A stretch of 64,000 nucleotides of DNA from Gnetum montanum (GCA_015680685.1 MNCI01024892.1:124001-188000); one strand, 5' to 3'; positions 1-11,992 are shown, numbered from the stretch's first letter. Notes: generated by a model from the letters alone, not told the origin. Numbers and translations are program-made.

Positions 1-300
1 TGTAGTTTAATTGGTGGCACATGTATTAAGTTCCCATGCTAATGACACATGTCACATACTTTGACCTTTGAGACACAATCATGCTCCATGTAAGACCAAC
101 AATAGCTTAGCTATCTAATTTTCACTACCATTTTCCTCAGTGTTATGTGACCTCCACACAGTCCCTCATGGACTTGTTTAAGGATCATTTGCACTTTGTT
201 GTTGCTTATGCAAGTTAGCAGTACATCATCGTAGGATCTACAACATAACATGCTATCACCCACAATGACGTACTATCACAAACATTTACATACTACATCC
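1..300 (-). pseudogene. integrase N-terminal zinc-binding domain (partial)
   Basis: Read on the minus strand, this stretch has the layout of the retroviral-type HHCC integrase domain. A block HEGLCGGH is followed about 30 residues later by CDMCH and then by HGNLIHVPP, a proline-rich run typical of plant Ty3/gypsy integrase before the catalytic core. In the element it would load viral-type cDNA ends for insertion. The catalytic core lies beyond position 1. In-frame stops occur, for example where a tryptophan and a glutamine are expected. It follows the RNase H-like remnants directly, as expected for pol order. Confidence 0.7.
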
Positions 301-539
301 TTTTGAGTGATAGTTAAGTGTTGTGGAGACTCACCCTATAGAAGGTACGTCTTAATGTCATTGTATCACTCTCTTGTGTGGGTTGTGCTTATTGTGGCTA
401 TGGATGCAATGCCCATGGTTTTTTTGATAGGCACAATGTAATCTTCCACCGAGGTGGGCAATGCATGGAACATGTTAGGTGCAATGCTTAAGGCTAATGT
501 TGGTAATGTTTTGGCTATGGAATTTTTGTTTCAAGGAAT

Positions 540-1440
540 GTATTGGACATCTACTATTGCAAATTGTTAAAGCAAGTGCTTTGCTAGGTCACAATAAAGT
601 TATAAATGTTAATCCTTACAAGCATAAACCTCTTTTACCTGGTTAATCACTAATTGTGAGTCATCTCAAATCACTAGGTGTTGGGTTCCTAAGTTGTGTG
701 CTACAAGGATACCTCGGAGGAGACCTTCATACTTAGCCACATTGTTAGTGCAAGGGAATGCAAAACGATATGCAAGTTAGATCTCCTCAGAGGGAAACAT
801 GATAACAACAATGGTGCTACCCCCTTGGGAGGTTGAACCTCTATCAAAATGCAAGAGTACCTCAAAGTTGTCAGACACTTGACTAATGCTACTAACATGC
901 TCATCTGGGAATTCTGGCTCTATAGTTACTTGGTCATTTATGAGTGAAGCTGTGAGTTGTGCAACTATACCTTGACCTTTTTGTTGAGGCTTGCACAATG
1001 TAGTGCAGTTCAAACTCCACTATTATTGCTTTCCATCATGCAATACAACTTCTTTCATAGATGTTCATTGTGATTGCTCAAAGTACATTATTTTTGCAAA
1101 TGATGTTGACTTGACTACGAAAAAGGTCATGCCTCCACTGCTTTAGTGAAAAGACTAAGGTGAGGCAATGCTTTTCCACATCATTGTATTTTGCTTCGTG
1201 GGCTACTAATGCATGGCTCAAGTAGTAAAATGGGACCTCTATGCCATCATCTCACTTTTAGCAAAGCAAAGAAGTAATGGACGTATCAAAAGTGGCAAGG
1301 TAGATGTAGAAAGGTTCATATCCTTGTGGAGGGTGAACCATAGGAAGTTAAGCCAACTCTTGCTTAAGATTGTCAAATGCTTGTTGGCATTGAATTTTCC
1401 ACTCGAAGTGGGCTCCTTTCTTAAGCATATGTTGCATTGG
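540..1440 (-). pseudogene. tandem RNase H remnants of pol (gRH then aRH)
   Basis: Right after the reverse transcriptase (1,440 downward) the minus strand reads through a decayed connection and first RNase H domain: FEWKIQCQQAFDNLK, then LPMVHPPQGYEPFYIYLATFD. A second RNase H-like domain follows at about 880-540, with LLHFDRGSTSQGG and then LAYRFAFPCTNNVA and DDSQLVINQV. The second block resembles the archaeal-type RNase H carried by Tat-lineage elements (established for that lineage). The first acidic residue survives in FDRGS. Several stops and probable frameshifts interrupt both domains, so neither is functional. Confidence 0.68.
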
Positions 1441-2400
1441 CTATAACTTGTTGGTTAACCACACGATAAACTTGCATATGAATTGCAATCTACCTTGTAA
1501 CCCTTGTAGCTCCTTAAGGTTGGTTGTGGGTGCTAAGTTAGTTATGGCCTTAACCTTGTTGAGGTCTACGTGTATTCCTGCTTCAAATAATACAAAACTG
1601 AGCATTTGGCCCATTCTAACACTAAAAACACATTTCTTGGGGTTCAACCTAAGATTGTGTTTTAAGTAATTCTTAAGCACTATGTCCAAATCATTTGCAT
1701 GATTGTGAGCTACTTTGGACTTAACTACAATGTCATCAACATAATCATTGAGCAAGCTTAGCATGTAATCGCTACAAATGTATGTCATTACACGCTGATA
1801 TGTTGCTCTTGCATTCTTGAGTCCAAAGGGCATCATGGTATAACAAAACATACCCCAAGGAGTCATAAAGGTTGTGCTAAGTTGGTGCTTAGGTTTGATC
1901 CTAATCTGGTTGTAACCTAAGAACTTGTCCATGAAGGATAACAAGGCATGTCTAGCCATGGTATCGATTAGTTGATCGATACTAGGCAACAGAAAGTCAT
2001 CTTTAATGGTTGCCTTGTTTAGGTCCTGGAAGTCTATGCACATATGTATACTTCCATTTTTCATGGGAATAACTACAATGTTGGAGACCCAATCTTCATA
2101 ATCAATGGCCTAGATGAAACCAGCTTTGTAAAGCTTGGTGATTTCATCATAGATGGCCAACACCACCTTAGGTCTAACCTTGCATGCCTTCTATTTTACT
2201 AATTTAATGCAAGGATTGAGAATAAGTTTGTGCTAAACTTGTAAGGGTCTAGGCCCAGCATGTCCTCATATGACCATGCAAATGTCTTGGTGTTATCATT
2301 TAGCACCCTAGCAATGTCTTGGGCAGGTTGGGGATCTAGCAAGGAACTTAACTTTAGTATTTTCACCTCACCACTAGGTGTTGCTACAGGGACTTAATGA
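1441..2400 (-). pseudogene. Ty3/gypsy reverse transcriptase, mostly open
   Basis: A 207-residue open stretch at 2,064-1,441 carries the palm motifs CIDFQDLNKA, FMDKFLGYNQI, MMPFGLKNA and YVDDIVVKS. The DD pair of the YVDD active site is kept, and LNPKKCVFSV marks the thumb side. Further upstream on the minus strand (2,400-2,064) are LDPQPAQDIARVLN and FAWSYEDMLGLDP, the usual linker before RT in this lineage, broken by stops around 2,220-2,065. The methionine at 2,064 is only the first one after a stop and not the natural start, because pol is a polyprotein. RNase H follows. Confidence 0.85.
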
Positions 2401-3935
2401 GGGGATACTCTATGACATCCCTTGACTCTAGATCGAGAGCCTTAACTAGATGGTTAGGCCAATCTAGTGTTGTCTCTACAAATACTATGTATTCAGCATA
2501 GGTTGTAGGCTCATGGTCTAAGAAATATGGGTCAATGCATTGCTTGATGTTGCCATGAGGTCCTATGAGGACCAAAGGTGAGAGGAGTTGCTCAAACATG
2601 GCCATGTTATATTCCTGCAAAACAAACTAGCAAAATGTTAAGCTACACTTGTCTTAACAAAGTTAATATGCATAAATGAATAAAAAGCAATGCAATAAAA
2701 ATTTGCCTAAGTATGCAAAAGGGCTATAAAGAAGGGTAAGCATGTGAGTGCTAGTTTTAGGCCTCAGCAAGCCATGCATGCCAGTTTTAGGTCTTAGTGG
2801 ACCCTAGACGCATTAAATGTGCCATTGCAAGAAATGTTGGCTGTGCTTGGAAAGTGAAATTGGCTTAGGCATTTACTAGGCAATGAAAAAAATTGAAAAC
2901 ATTGACTAAGGCATTCACAGGATGACAAAACATTGGAAATTTTGACTAAGTGTGGGTGGCTATGCTCTCATCCAAAAGTTAAAAACTTTAGCTAAGTGTG
3001 GAGTGCAGTTATGGGTTGGTGGATCATTAAATGACTCAAGGAGGATATATAGGCACATTTTACTATGGGTAAGTTGTCATTTTCAAATTTTCAAACGTAA
3101 CATCCAAAGCGTAGTCTTTCCATCGCCATTGTTTTGCATTTCCAAAGCGTAGTTGGAGCCATGACACACTAAAGTGGATGTCTACACCCAAGATTAGCAA
3201 ACGTGGACAAGAGGGAATGGGCACTAGATTGCCTATCATAGGCACACATGGAAGAGAGGCCATTGGCATCCACCAAATACCCCAACTATGCTCTTCCCTT
3301 TACTATTTTTTGCTTCTTCTTTTTTCTATACTTCGAGGGTTTGGGGTGTGAACATTGTTGGGGTCCTACCATGGCACCTTACCATGGCAAGGGCCATCGC
3401 CACTATGGGCCATTTCAACCTTCACGGCTAGGAGGGCGTGTGCTGGTACAAGGAGGGTTTGAGGTGATTAGGATTTAGGATTACGTAGATGGGTTTTGCT
3501 AGGCCATGGATGGGGATTCATGGTGGGTGCACATGGGGGCATGAGGGTTTTAGCATGATTGGGTTTTCATGGAAATTTTGGAAGGTCATGGCTACCACAG
3601 TTACCAATGCAGCTACAGGTGGGAAAGGCTGCAAGCTGCCACAAGGGCCACACAAGGGGTTGCATGGCTAAACAAGGTTTGCTTATTATAGGGGGTGTTT
3701 CTACAAATTTTTTTGTTTGTTTCGTAGCATGGGGAAGGTAGGAATCGGTTCCGACTATGGCCAAGGATGGCCAACCATAGCGTAAAGGGTGCAGTGATGG
3801 CATGTAAAAAAATTTTCTTTTATTGCTTTTGGCATGGGGCAAGGACGAGAGCTTTAGCCGTGGCTGAGGAAAACTCGTCGTAGGGCAAGGGACATGACAG
3901 GGATTTGCCTTCAAATTTTTATTTTTTTATTTTTG
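2360..3935. repeat. 1.6 kb direct repeat, copy 1 (ends at an N)
   Basis: The sequence from TTTTCACCTCACC at 2,360 to the T-rich end at 3,935 recurs almost base for base at 3,937-5,527. I see roughly ten single-base differences and one 16-base insertion in copy 2 (near 4,553-4,568). It holds the start of the pol exon, its splice acceptor and about 1.3 kb of spacer. The two copies are separated only by one N. Confidence 0.95.
2384..2620 (-). pseudogene. first pol exon of the Tat/Ogre-like element, copy 1
   Basis: This 78-residue open segment begins around MQEYNMAMFEQLLSPLV and leads into the reverse transcriptase linker. On the minus strand it is preceded by a pyrimidine-rich tract ending in TTTGTTTTGCAG, a convincing plant 3' splice site, at about 2,618-2,632. 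The spacer upstream has stops in all frames. Ogre-type elements are known to splice out an intron between gag-protease and pol, and this site fits that. The same segment occurs again at 3,961-4,197 with one amino-acid difference. Confidence 0.6.
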
Positions 3936-3936
3936 N
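3936..3936. other. single N, probable contig join
   Basis: One ambiguous base sits exactly between two copies of a 1.6 kb repeat. That is the pattern left when two overlapping contig ends are placed side by side instead of being merged. Confidence 0.85.
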
Positions 3937-5527
3937 TTTTCACCTCACCACTAGGTGTTGCTACAGGGACTTAATGAGGGGATACTCTATGACATCCCTT
4001 GACTCTAGATCGAGAGCCTTAACTAGATGGTTAGACCAATCTAGTGTTGTCTCTACAAATACTATGTATTCAGCATAGGTTGTAGGCTCATGGTCTAAGA
4101 AATATGGGTCAATGCATTGCTTGATGTTGCCATGAGGTCCTATGAGGACCAAAGGTGAGAGGAGTTGCTCAAACATGGCCATGTTATATTCCTGCAAAAC
4201 AAACTAGCAAAATGTTAAGCTACACTTATCTTAACAAAGTTAATATGCATAAATGAATAAAAAGCAATGCAATAAAAATTTTCCTAAGTATGCAAAAGGG
4301 CTATAAAGAAGGGTAAGCATGTGAGTGCTAGTTTTAGGCCTCAGCAAGCCATGCATGCCAGTTTTAGGTTTTAGTGGACCCTAGACGCATTAAATGTGCC
4401 ATTGCAAGAAAGGTTGGCTGTGCTTGGAAAGTGAAATTGGCTTGGGCATTTACTAGGCAATGAAAAAAATTGAAAACATTGACTAAGGCATTCACAGGAT
4501 GACAAAACATTGGAAATTTTGACTAAGTGTGGGTGGCTATGCTCTCATCCAACTACACTCTCATCCAAAAGTTAAAAATTTTAGCTAAGTGTGGAGTGCA
4601 ATTATGGGTTGGTGGATCATTAAATGACTCAAGGAGGATATATAGGCACATTTTACTATGGGTAAGTTGTCATTTTCAAATTTTCAAACGTAACATCCAA
4701 AGCGTAGTCTTTCCATCGCCATTGTTTTGCATTTCCAAAGCGTAGTTGGAGCCATGACACACTAAAGTGGATGTCTACACCCAAGATTAGCAAACGTGGA
4801 CAAGAGGGAATGGGCACTAGATTGCCTATCATAGGCACACATGGAAGAGAGGCCATTGGCATCCACCAAATACCCCAACTATGCTCTTCCCTTTACGATT
4901 TTTTGCTTCATTTTTTTTCTATACTTCGAGGGTTTGGGGTGTGAACATTGTTGGGGTCCTACCATGGCACCTTACCATGGCAAGGGCCATCGCCACTATG
5001 GGCCATTTCAACCTTCACGGCTAGGAGGGCGTGTGCTGGTACAAGGAGGGTTTGAGGTGATTAGGATTTAGGATTACGTAGATGGGTTTTGCTAGGCCAT
5101 GGATGGGGATTCATGGTGGGTGCACATGGGGGCATGAGGGTTTTAGCATGATTGGGTTTTCATGGAAATTTTGGAAGGTCATGGCTACCACAGTTACCAA
5201 TGCAGCTACAGGTGGGAAAGGCTGCAAGCTGCCACAAGGGCCACACAAGGGGTTGCATGGCTAAACAAGGTTTGCTTATTATAGGGGGTGTTTCTACAAA
5301 TTTTTTTGTTTGTTTCGTAGCATGGGGAAGGTAGGAATCGGTTCCGACTATGGCCAAGGATGGCCAACCATAGCGTAAAGGGTGCAGTGATGGCATGTAA
5401 AAAAATTTTCTTTTATTGCTTTTGGCATGGGGCAAGGACGAGAGCTTTAGCCGTGGCTGAGGAAAACTCGTCGTAGGGCAAGGGACATGACAGGGATTTG
5501 CCTTCAAATTTTTATTTTTTTATTTTT
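3937..5527. repeat. 1.6 kb direct repeat, copy 2
   Basis: Second copy of 2,360-3,935, including the 78-residue pol-exon segment (3,961-4,197, minus) and its splice acceptor. It continues without a break into unique spacer at 5,528, whereas copy 1 continues at its other end into the reverse transcriptase. This is what an unmerged contig overlap, or two alleles, would look like. The copies differ by under 1% plus one 16-base indel. Confidence 0.95.
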
Positions 5528-6743
5528 GGAAAAGGGATGGGCAAGGGTCAAGTGTGTTGGGGGCTATGGGAGGCCATGGTGTGACTACATGCCATGATGC
5601 AGCGAGGGCTATGAGGGCAATTGCACCATGCAACACAACCGTAGGAACCATGAGGGCAGTAAGCGTCAAAGCATGTTTTTTGTCTTTTTTTTCTTTTAGA
5701 AAAAATTTTTGGGGGAGTAGCAATTATGAAGGGGGACATTGGGCACAAGCATGACATGTGACAACATTGTGGACATGGTGGGCGTGGCGCCTAGTGCCAC
5801 AACAACGCATGGTGTGCAAGACATGATGGGAGTAGCTATGTGCAAAGGGTGGTGGGGTGGTGCACGGTGCTCTGGCAAGGCACAGTGCATGGAGAGTGTT
5901 GAGGTAACAGCCAAAACTTCATTTCCTACAGGTTGTAAATAGAACTACACTCCCCATGACTTGGAGGCATAGTTGACATTTGCTCCAAAAGTTAGTTTTT
6001 TGGGGAGCATAGTTAGGAGTTATAAAATTTTGCAATCTGGGACTATGCTCTCCACTTTTTGGAGCATAATCAAGGTGCTCCTAGAGTTAGAAAATATTTT
6101 CTCTCTTTCCATACTATGCTCCCACTGAGGCAATCTAGAGTTAGAAAAAAATTTGCAACTTTCCAAACTATGTTGCTAGAGTTAGAAAGATTTTTAAAAA
6201 ATTCTATAAATTGTGCACAATGCTAAACTTGTGAAATGCAACAATGCTAAACCTACAACAACGCTAAACCTATGGACTATGACGATGCTAAAACTTGCAA
6301 AATCTACAAACCCTAACGATGCTAAACATGTGAAATCATGTTTTTTCCCAATGAGTACCAGGGGCATCAAATGGATTAGTTGACATCCTACACCCATGAA
6401 GCCCCTGAGGGCATTGCCAAAATCAAAAAATTTTCATAATTCATGTTATATTATGTTAACTTTGCTAAACTTAATTTAAAGGTTTTATGTCAAAATTTTC
6501 ATCTATGTGTGTATACTAACCCTTTACTTTTTCTTACTTATCGGTTGCAAGCTACTGCTAAAACCTATCTTGATTGTCATGAATCTCATGGGTATTTTGT
6601 GCTGCATAAGCAAACCTATTCCCAACACGCTTGCACTAGATATGCCGGTGGATCAGCAGGCAATGTGATTTTGACTAGGGACTTATGAGTTCCTAGAGTA
6701 CCTGCTACAGTAGTTTAGTGTGATCATGTGATAACACTTAGCG
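5528..6743. other. non-coding spacer of the Tat/Ogre-like element
   Basis: No coding signal is convincing here. 5,528-5,930 is relatively GC-rich with many CCATGG-like words. 5,940-6,190 repeats phrases such as ACTATGCTC and CTAGAGTTAGAAA several times, resembling 13.4-14.2 kb near the element's 5' end. 6,220-6,330 has four degenerate repeats of the word AATGCTAAAC. Only short chance frames occur on either strand. Confidence 0.55.
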
Positions 6744-9700
6744 ATGGAGGCTGCTAGTGCCACCACTGAGACATTACTGCCTGGAGCTAACTAGGACATC
6801 TTTGGGTTTATGTCCAATGAGCATATTGCTAGTGGTGATGAGGCAGGTGGTTTAGATAGAGGCCCTAGGAGCACTTGGTACCTATTCAGGATATGGGTAA
6901 TAATAGGGTTTAGTTGCTACAACAAGAGCAACACCCTCTTTGTTGCTATGCAAGTGCACACCCTATTCTAGAACCCACCTAGAATTATCTACTATGCTAA
7001 AGGGTAAGTGCATTTATGGCTTTCACATTGTGTCTTTTGTTATTTGCTCATGCTATTTTGCTAACGACTCATGCTATTTTGCTAATAACTCATGCTTACT
7101 GCCAAATTTAGAGTTGATGAGGAGGGCCTACATGATGAGGCAAATTCCCTAGCCTTGATCCACACTACATTGGAGGTTTTCTCTTCTAGATTCAATGTTG
7201 CTAGGTGGGGTTTGATCTAGAGGTCTACCCAACTCAATACCTGAGGATGTATGAGCGGTGTAGGACCCATAACTAGTTGGATGAGAAGTGGACCACCAAT
7301 GTGATTAACACTGAGGAGATGCTTGCACCACCACCTTTGTCTCACACTTTGTTTTTGCTGCATATGCATTTACCATTTTAGCTCTTGTGCTTGCTCATGT
7401 ATGCCTGTTAGTTTACCTTTGCATGATGCTAATGTTGTTTTGCATTTATTGCAATGGAAAGTGCTTCAGGTGAGGTGATGATGGTCACCACAAGCCGCAC
7501 AGAGGCCACCCTCATCATGAAGTATGGCGATGTAGAGGATGCACAGCATTGGTTGTGCCACAAGGCCTCAAATGCATTAACCACTAAGCTCATGCATGCA
7601 AGGTTCATAAACCTATTCTTGGTGCTTAGCTTGATGATCCTAATGGCTATGGTCACCAATATTAACTCCTTCAATAGTGAGGTCCTACAATTCATCACTC
7701 GAGTGCGCAGTGTGAGGGTAGTGTTCAACCTCAGCAAGGCCTTCTTTGCCAACCTCTTTGGACTTCCCATTGATAGCTCGTTAATTGTTGATTGGCCCAC
7801 AAAGGGAAGATCCTTGGGGTGGAGTAGGCATGAATGATGAAAGAGGTGTTGTTGAAGGTCACAAGGTTCAAATGGGCTACCTATATTGTGATCAACTTAC
7901 ATGCAAAGATCTCCAAGCTGTAGTTAAACATCCAAGCACGGTCTCACGTCCACTTCGCATTCTTCACAGGGTACCTATGAAGGTTTACAGAGTTGTTGGT
8001 TGTGCGCAATGGTGGATGATGGATGGTGTAGGATCATAAGTACCTATCCAAACCATGGATCAAGCACCTATTTATAACCACATAGGCATAGGACCCCCAA
8101 GAGAAGATCGATGAGTCGTTATCAATAACAACTAAGGGTCCTGTGGGCCAATCACACTATTCATGTGATAGTGCAGGCGAAGGTCCTCTAGTTGGTACCA
8201 AGGACATGAATAAGGTATATCACTACATTGTAGAGATGGTGGAACCATTTAAGGCAATGATTAAGAGGCCATGTGCTATAGAGGAGGTTGCTTCTGAGAC
8301 CGGAAGACCAAGCAGTAAGAAGATCCATATCAAGTTTCAAAGCTTGCACACAAAAGTTGCAGGTTAGTATGCGTAACTTATTAGATGTATTTATTATATA
8401 TTTGTATGTTTATATTTTTATGTTTTTCATTTATGCTATGCTATTAACTAATACTAATGTGCTAGGCATATGTGTTGATTGTAGAGACTAGAGAGAGGGC
8501 TGCCGAAGTAGCAGCCAAGGTGGTAGTAGAAGGAGCACCTCCAGAAGCTGAGGAAGGGGAGGCCCATGGAGATGAGCTACCTAACGTAGTAGATCCCCTC
8601 CAACAATTAGAGGAGGAGGGATTGCTCCACCCTAATGAGGGTGATTTTGATTGCCTGTTTGATGGTGTATAGTTGGGTGACCCTCCTGCACTCACACCTA
8701 AGGGCTTGCTCGGTAAACAACTTGTGTTGCCATCTCTTATTGTCTTTTTGCTCTAATATCTTTGGCTATTTAGTTGTATGCTAACTGCATCATTGTGTTA
8801 CAGCCTTAGATGTCTCTACTAGTGGTCCCACCTCTACCTACTACATGGAGCCATGGGTAGACATGCCCAATAAATTTACCTTCATGGAAGGCATCGTTGA
8901 GGACATGGTGGACTATTTGCAATAGACAGATCCCAAGATTGGTATGTTTGTTATGTTACTTTGCTTAATGTTTCTTTACCAATTGAATGCTTAGTTTTTG
9001 GCTAAGATTAATCACTTTTTGCATGCCAATAGGTTCTAAGCTTTAGTGGGATCTAATCAAGGTGATCTTCCTCCTGAGGTCAATCAAGTTTCTCGTCGCA
9101 TGTATGAGATAGCGAGCAAGTGCACGCTTTCTTGTGTGAAAGAATTTTGGATGTGCAAGTGCTTGAATGAGCATCTATGAAAATGCATGCACAAGCTTCA
9201 GAAGAGAGTGACTAGTCAAGATATGAAGATCTAAGATCTTTAATCTTGATATGACTTTCTAGTGGCTAGGTCACAGGGAGATAGCACCTGACAAGCCTCT
9301 AAGATAGAGTATGCTCGATATTGGTCAACTCTCAAAGGTAAGAATGAGGCCACACAGGAGGTGATAGAGTAGTGGTTTCAGATGGAATTGCTCACCCAAA
9401 AGAACCAAAACTAAAAGAATTATAGCACAAAGGTGTACTGGTGGGGGTAGACTTAGAAGAACCACAAGTACCAATACAAGCACAAGTGTGATGCATACCT
9501 TCGATTATACAAGGAGAAATTTGTTGAACATCACTACCTCAAGATTTTTTTTAAGTGATTGGCGAGAGATAGGCTTATGATTTTTTTCTAAGAGGCACTG
9601 GTGAGTGGCTCTTCTAAGAGGCAAATCATCACTCCCTCAAGAGAGGCTACTTCTACTACCTTTTCAATGGATCCATCCACATGGACCACTGTGGACAATG

Positions 9701-10018
9701 GTAAGACCCTTAGGAGGATTGGCTTTGGCTAGGAGGACTAGATGTAGCTTTCTGAGGTTAAGATTGGCCAACACTTGGAGGTTGGCCTTGAAAAGTTACC
9801 TTCAGAAGAAGTCAATGCAGCACCCTCTCGAGTTAGTTTTTTGTTTACTTTTTCATGTTTTGGGTTAGCTTGTATATTATAAGTTTGCTTACTAATAGCT
9901 CGTTTTATTATGGTTGTGGTAGCAAGTCCAGGAGATGTTGTGGGCCCCAACAATGTAATGGGAAAAGAAGAGCCTCCACCATCACCTAGTGCTGTCAGTT
10001 GAGCACGACCTAATGTAG
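6744..10018 (+). pseudogene. multi-exon decayed gene of unknown family, antisense to its host retroelement
   Basis: A plus-strand gene-like unit lies inside the spacer of a minus-strand retroelement. Coding-like blocks are separated by short introns with good plant splice sites: 7,004-7,111, 8,363-8,465, 8,713-8,803, 8,942-9,032 and about 9,832-9,922 (91-108 bp each). A further intron probably lies near 7,330-7,450. A possible start is ATG at 6,744 (MEAASATTE). Recognisable blocks include VYPTQYLRMYERC, GDVEDAQHWLCHKASNALTT (7,523-7,582), an acidic segment GAPPEAEEGEAHGDE in the 8.47-8.67 kb exon, and a lysine/glutamine-rich block at 9.1-9.8 kb. Stops fall mainly where TGG is likely to have become TAG or TGA. 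I do not recognise the family. Tat-type elements are known to carry extra antisense reading frames, but an intron-bearing one would be unusual. A captured host gene is the alternative. Confidence 0.55.
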
Positions 10019-10199
10019 CCCTATTGTTGGACATTTTTGCTATTTTTATTGTTATTTTTGCTGCTCATGCTATGTACATCCTATTCATATGGTATCTCAT
10101 GCATGTATTCACTATATGTCTAATGTGTAGTGATGCAAAAAAAAATTTATGTTTTATTTATTCTATGCTTGCAATGCGATGGATTAATGCGCTAATTTA

Positions 10200-10690
10200 G
10201 GATTATGCGATGATGATGTAACTAGGCCATTGTGAGCCCCATGCTACTTTAAGGTCATAGCAGGAGGGTGGATGCTAATTTAAGGCCACTTCAAGTCATG
10301 ATGATTGCTAGTTTAAGGCCATTTCGAGTCATAATGATTGCTAGTTTAAGGCCTTTTAGCCTATGTATACTAGTAGTTTAAGGTCATTTTAGGCCACACA
10401 TTGCCAATTTAAGGCCATGGTAGGCTATAGTGGCAAAATTACAAGTGGTAGTTTAAGGCCATTCTAGGCCATGCATAGCCAATTTAGGGCCATGGCAAGC
10501 CATGCATTGCTAGTTTAAGGCCATGGCGTGTTGTATATACTACTAGTTTAAGGCCATTTTGGGACACACGTTGCCAGCTTAAGGTCATGGCAGGCCATAG
10601 TGGTAGAATTACAAGTGGTAGTTTAAGGTTATTCCAAGCCATGCATTGTCAATTTAGGACCATGGTAGGCCGCATAGTGCTATTTCTCTT
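10200..10690. repeat. tandem array, about 170 bp period, with TAGTTTAAGGCCAT words
   Basis: The phrase TAGTTTAAGGCCATT or a near variant recurs about eight times, alternating with GCCATGGCAGGCCAT-like words. The larger unit starting TATACTA(C/G)TAG at 10,366 repeats at 10,536, giving a period of 170 bp, with shorter sub-repeats at 10,200-10,360. Related words (CCATGCATGCCAGTTTTAGG) also occur at 2,760-2,800 and 4,340-4,380, so the array belongs to the same element's spacer. Function unknown. Confidence 0.8.
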
Positions 10691-11123
10691 TTTGTGATTT
10701 TGGCTTTTTGATTTTTATGTGTTTTTATGTTTTTCATGCATAAGCTAATGACTGCTAAAGGGTAAACTAAACAAGTGAGTGTGTAAGCTAAACAAAATGC
10801 ATAAACAAAGCAAATAAATGCGTAAAAAAAGAAAAATAATGCGTAATCTAAATAATCAAGCTAAATGCAAATGCATAAACAAATGCAATGTAACCAAAAA
10901 TAAGGTGAAATTCATAGCTAAATGTAAAGGGTAGGCAAGCACCTAGCACATGTTGGACTAAGAAGATGCCTTAGTCGTGCAGTTGCTTCTGAACCTAATG
11001 TGTGTTAGGAGGTGCATAGGGACTAGACTATATTATGTGGTATTCCCTTTAACTTTTTTCTACTATGTCAAAGGGAAATTCTACCCATAAAGCATCCTCT
11101 GAAAGGTTGCTAGTTTATTTCCC
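10691..11123. other. AT-rich spacer between tandem array and protease
   Basis: No gene is visible. 10,740-10,880 is an A-rich stretch with repeated ATGCATAAACAAA and GCGTAA words, much like 2,660-2,700 beside the pol exon. Both would be part of the presumed Ogre-type intron. Confidence 0.5.
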
Positions 11124-11794
11124 TTACTTGGGTGGGTTTGCTTCATGTGTTTTGCTACTGCCCTTTACTGCAGGCGTGTCATCAGGGAACTCCATCTTTG
11201 ACCCTTTCTCTATGTCAATGTTGTTAATGGCCAAAGGGGCTACATTGTCACCATGAATAATAACCTTTCTACCTTTGTATGGAAGGTGGATTTCTTGGTG
11301 GATGGGAGAGGAGATAGTCTGTAATTGGGCCAACCAAGGCCTGCCCAATATCAAGTTGAGGCTAGGCATTTCCTCTACAATGATGAACTCAACAGTAGTG
11401 GGGAATTCTTCCCTAAAACAAATGCTATTATGACAATCCCCTTAATGACAATGTGCAATCCATTAAAGGACTTTAGAAACATGGTTTTCATCAATTTGAT
11501 CTAGTCAATGAGGCCTAGTTTGTCAACAATGGTGTATGGGATGACATTTGTTACCGCCCTATCGTCAACATGCACCCTATGGATTTTGCACTGCCCAACA
11601 CATATTGTAATGAACATGGATGCTATTATGACTTGATCCTTCTTATGGTCAACCTTAATTTCCTCATCATGGAATGCAAGGGGTGTTGAACTCGATTCCT
11701 GTGGTGCAAGAGGCAACATCATAGCATGAATGGAGTGTTCATCTACTAGGATGTCCTCCATGAAAATAATGGAGGTCAACATCTGGACTAGCAC
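11124..11794 (-). pseudogene. retropepsin (aspartic protease) of the Tat/Ogre-like element
   Basis: Two open minus-strand pieces make up the domain. The upstream piece (11,794-11,501) has VHVDDRAVTNVIPY, aligning with the catalytic D-[ST]-G segment, but with DDRA in place of the usual D[DS]GS, so the active site looks broken. The downstream piece (11,369-11,124) has NLILGRPWL, the classic second conserved block (ILGRxWL), followed by a helix-turn and LPYKGRKVIIHGDN. A stop or frame change lies between. The enzyme would cleave the Gag-Pol polyprotein. It follows gag and precedes the long spacer. Confidence 0.78.
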
Positions 11795-11992
11795 TTTTTG
11801 GTATGTAGATTAGGTCATAATTAGGTCATATAGGCTTAGCATTATGTTTTTCTACTTTAAGGCTTGCTTCACCTAGGCCAATCCTTCTAGGAAGTTCCTA
11901 CCATTGTCTACCATCTTATTAGCCTTGACCTCCTCCATGCATCCTAGGGGACAAATCTTTCATGAAGGAAATTTGGACTTGGTTTGCTTGGC

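Noticed and set aside
3248-5507. Several open frames of 60-115 residues on both strands
   Set aside because: They occur in both copies of the duplicated spacer, overlap each other on opposite strands and show no protein motif. The GC-rich spacer composition explains them.
10200-10690. CRISPR-like array
   Set aside because: Plant nuclear context, imperfect repeats of irregular spacing and no unique spacers; a tandem repeat array explains it.
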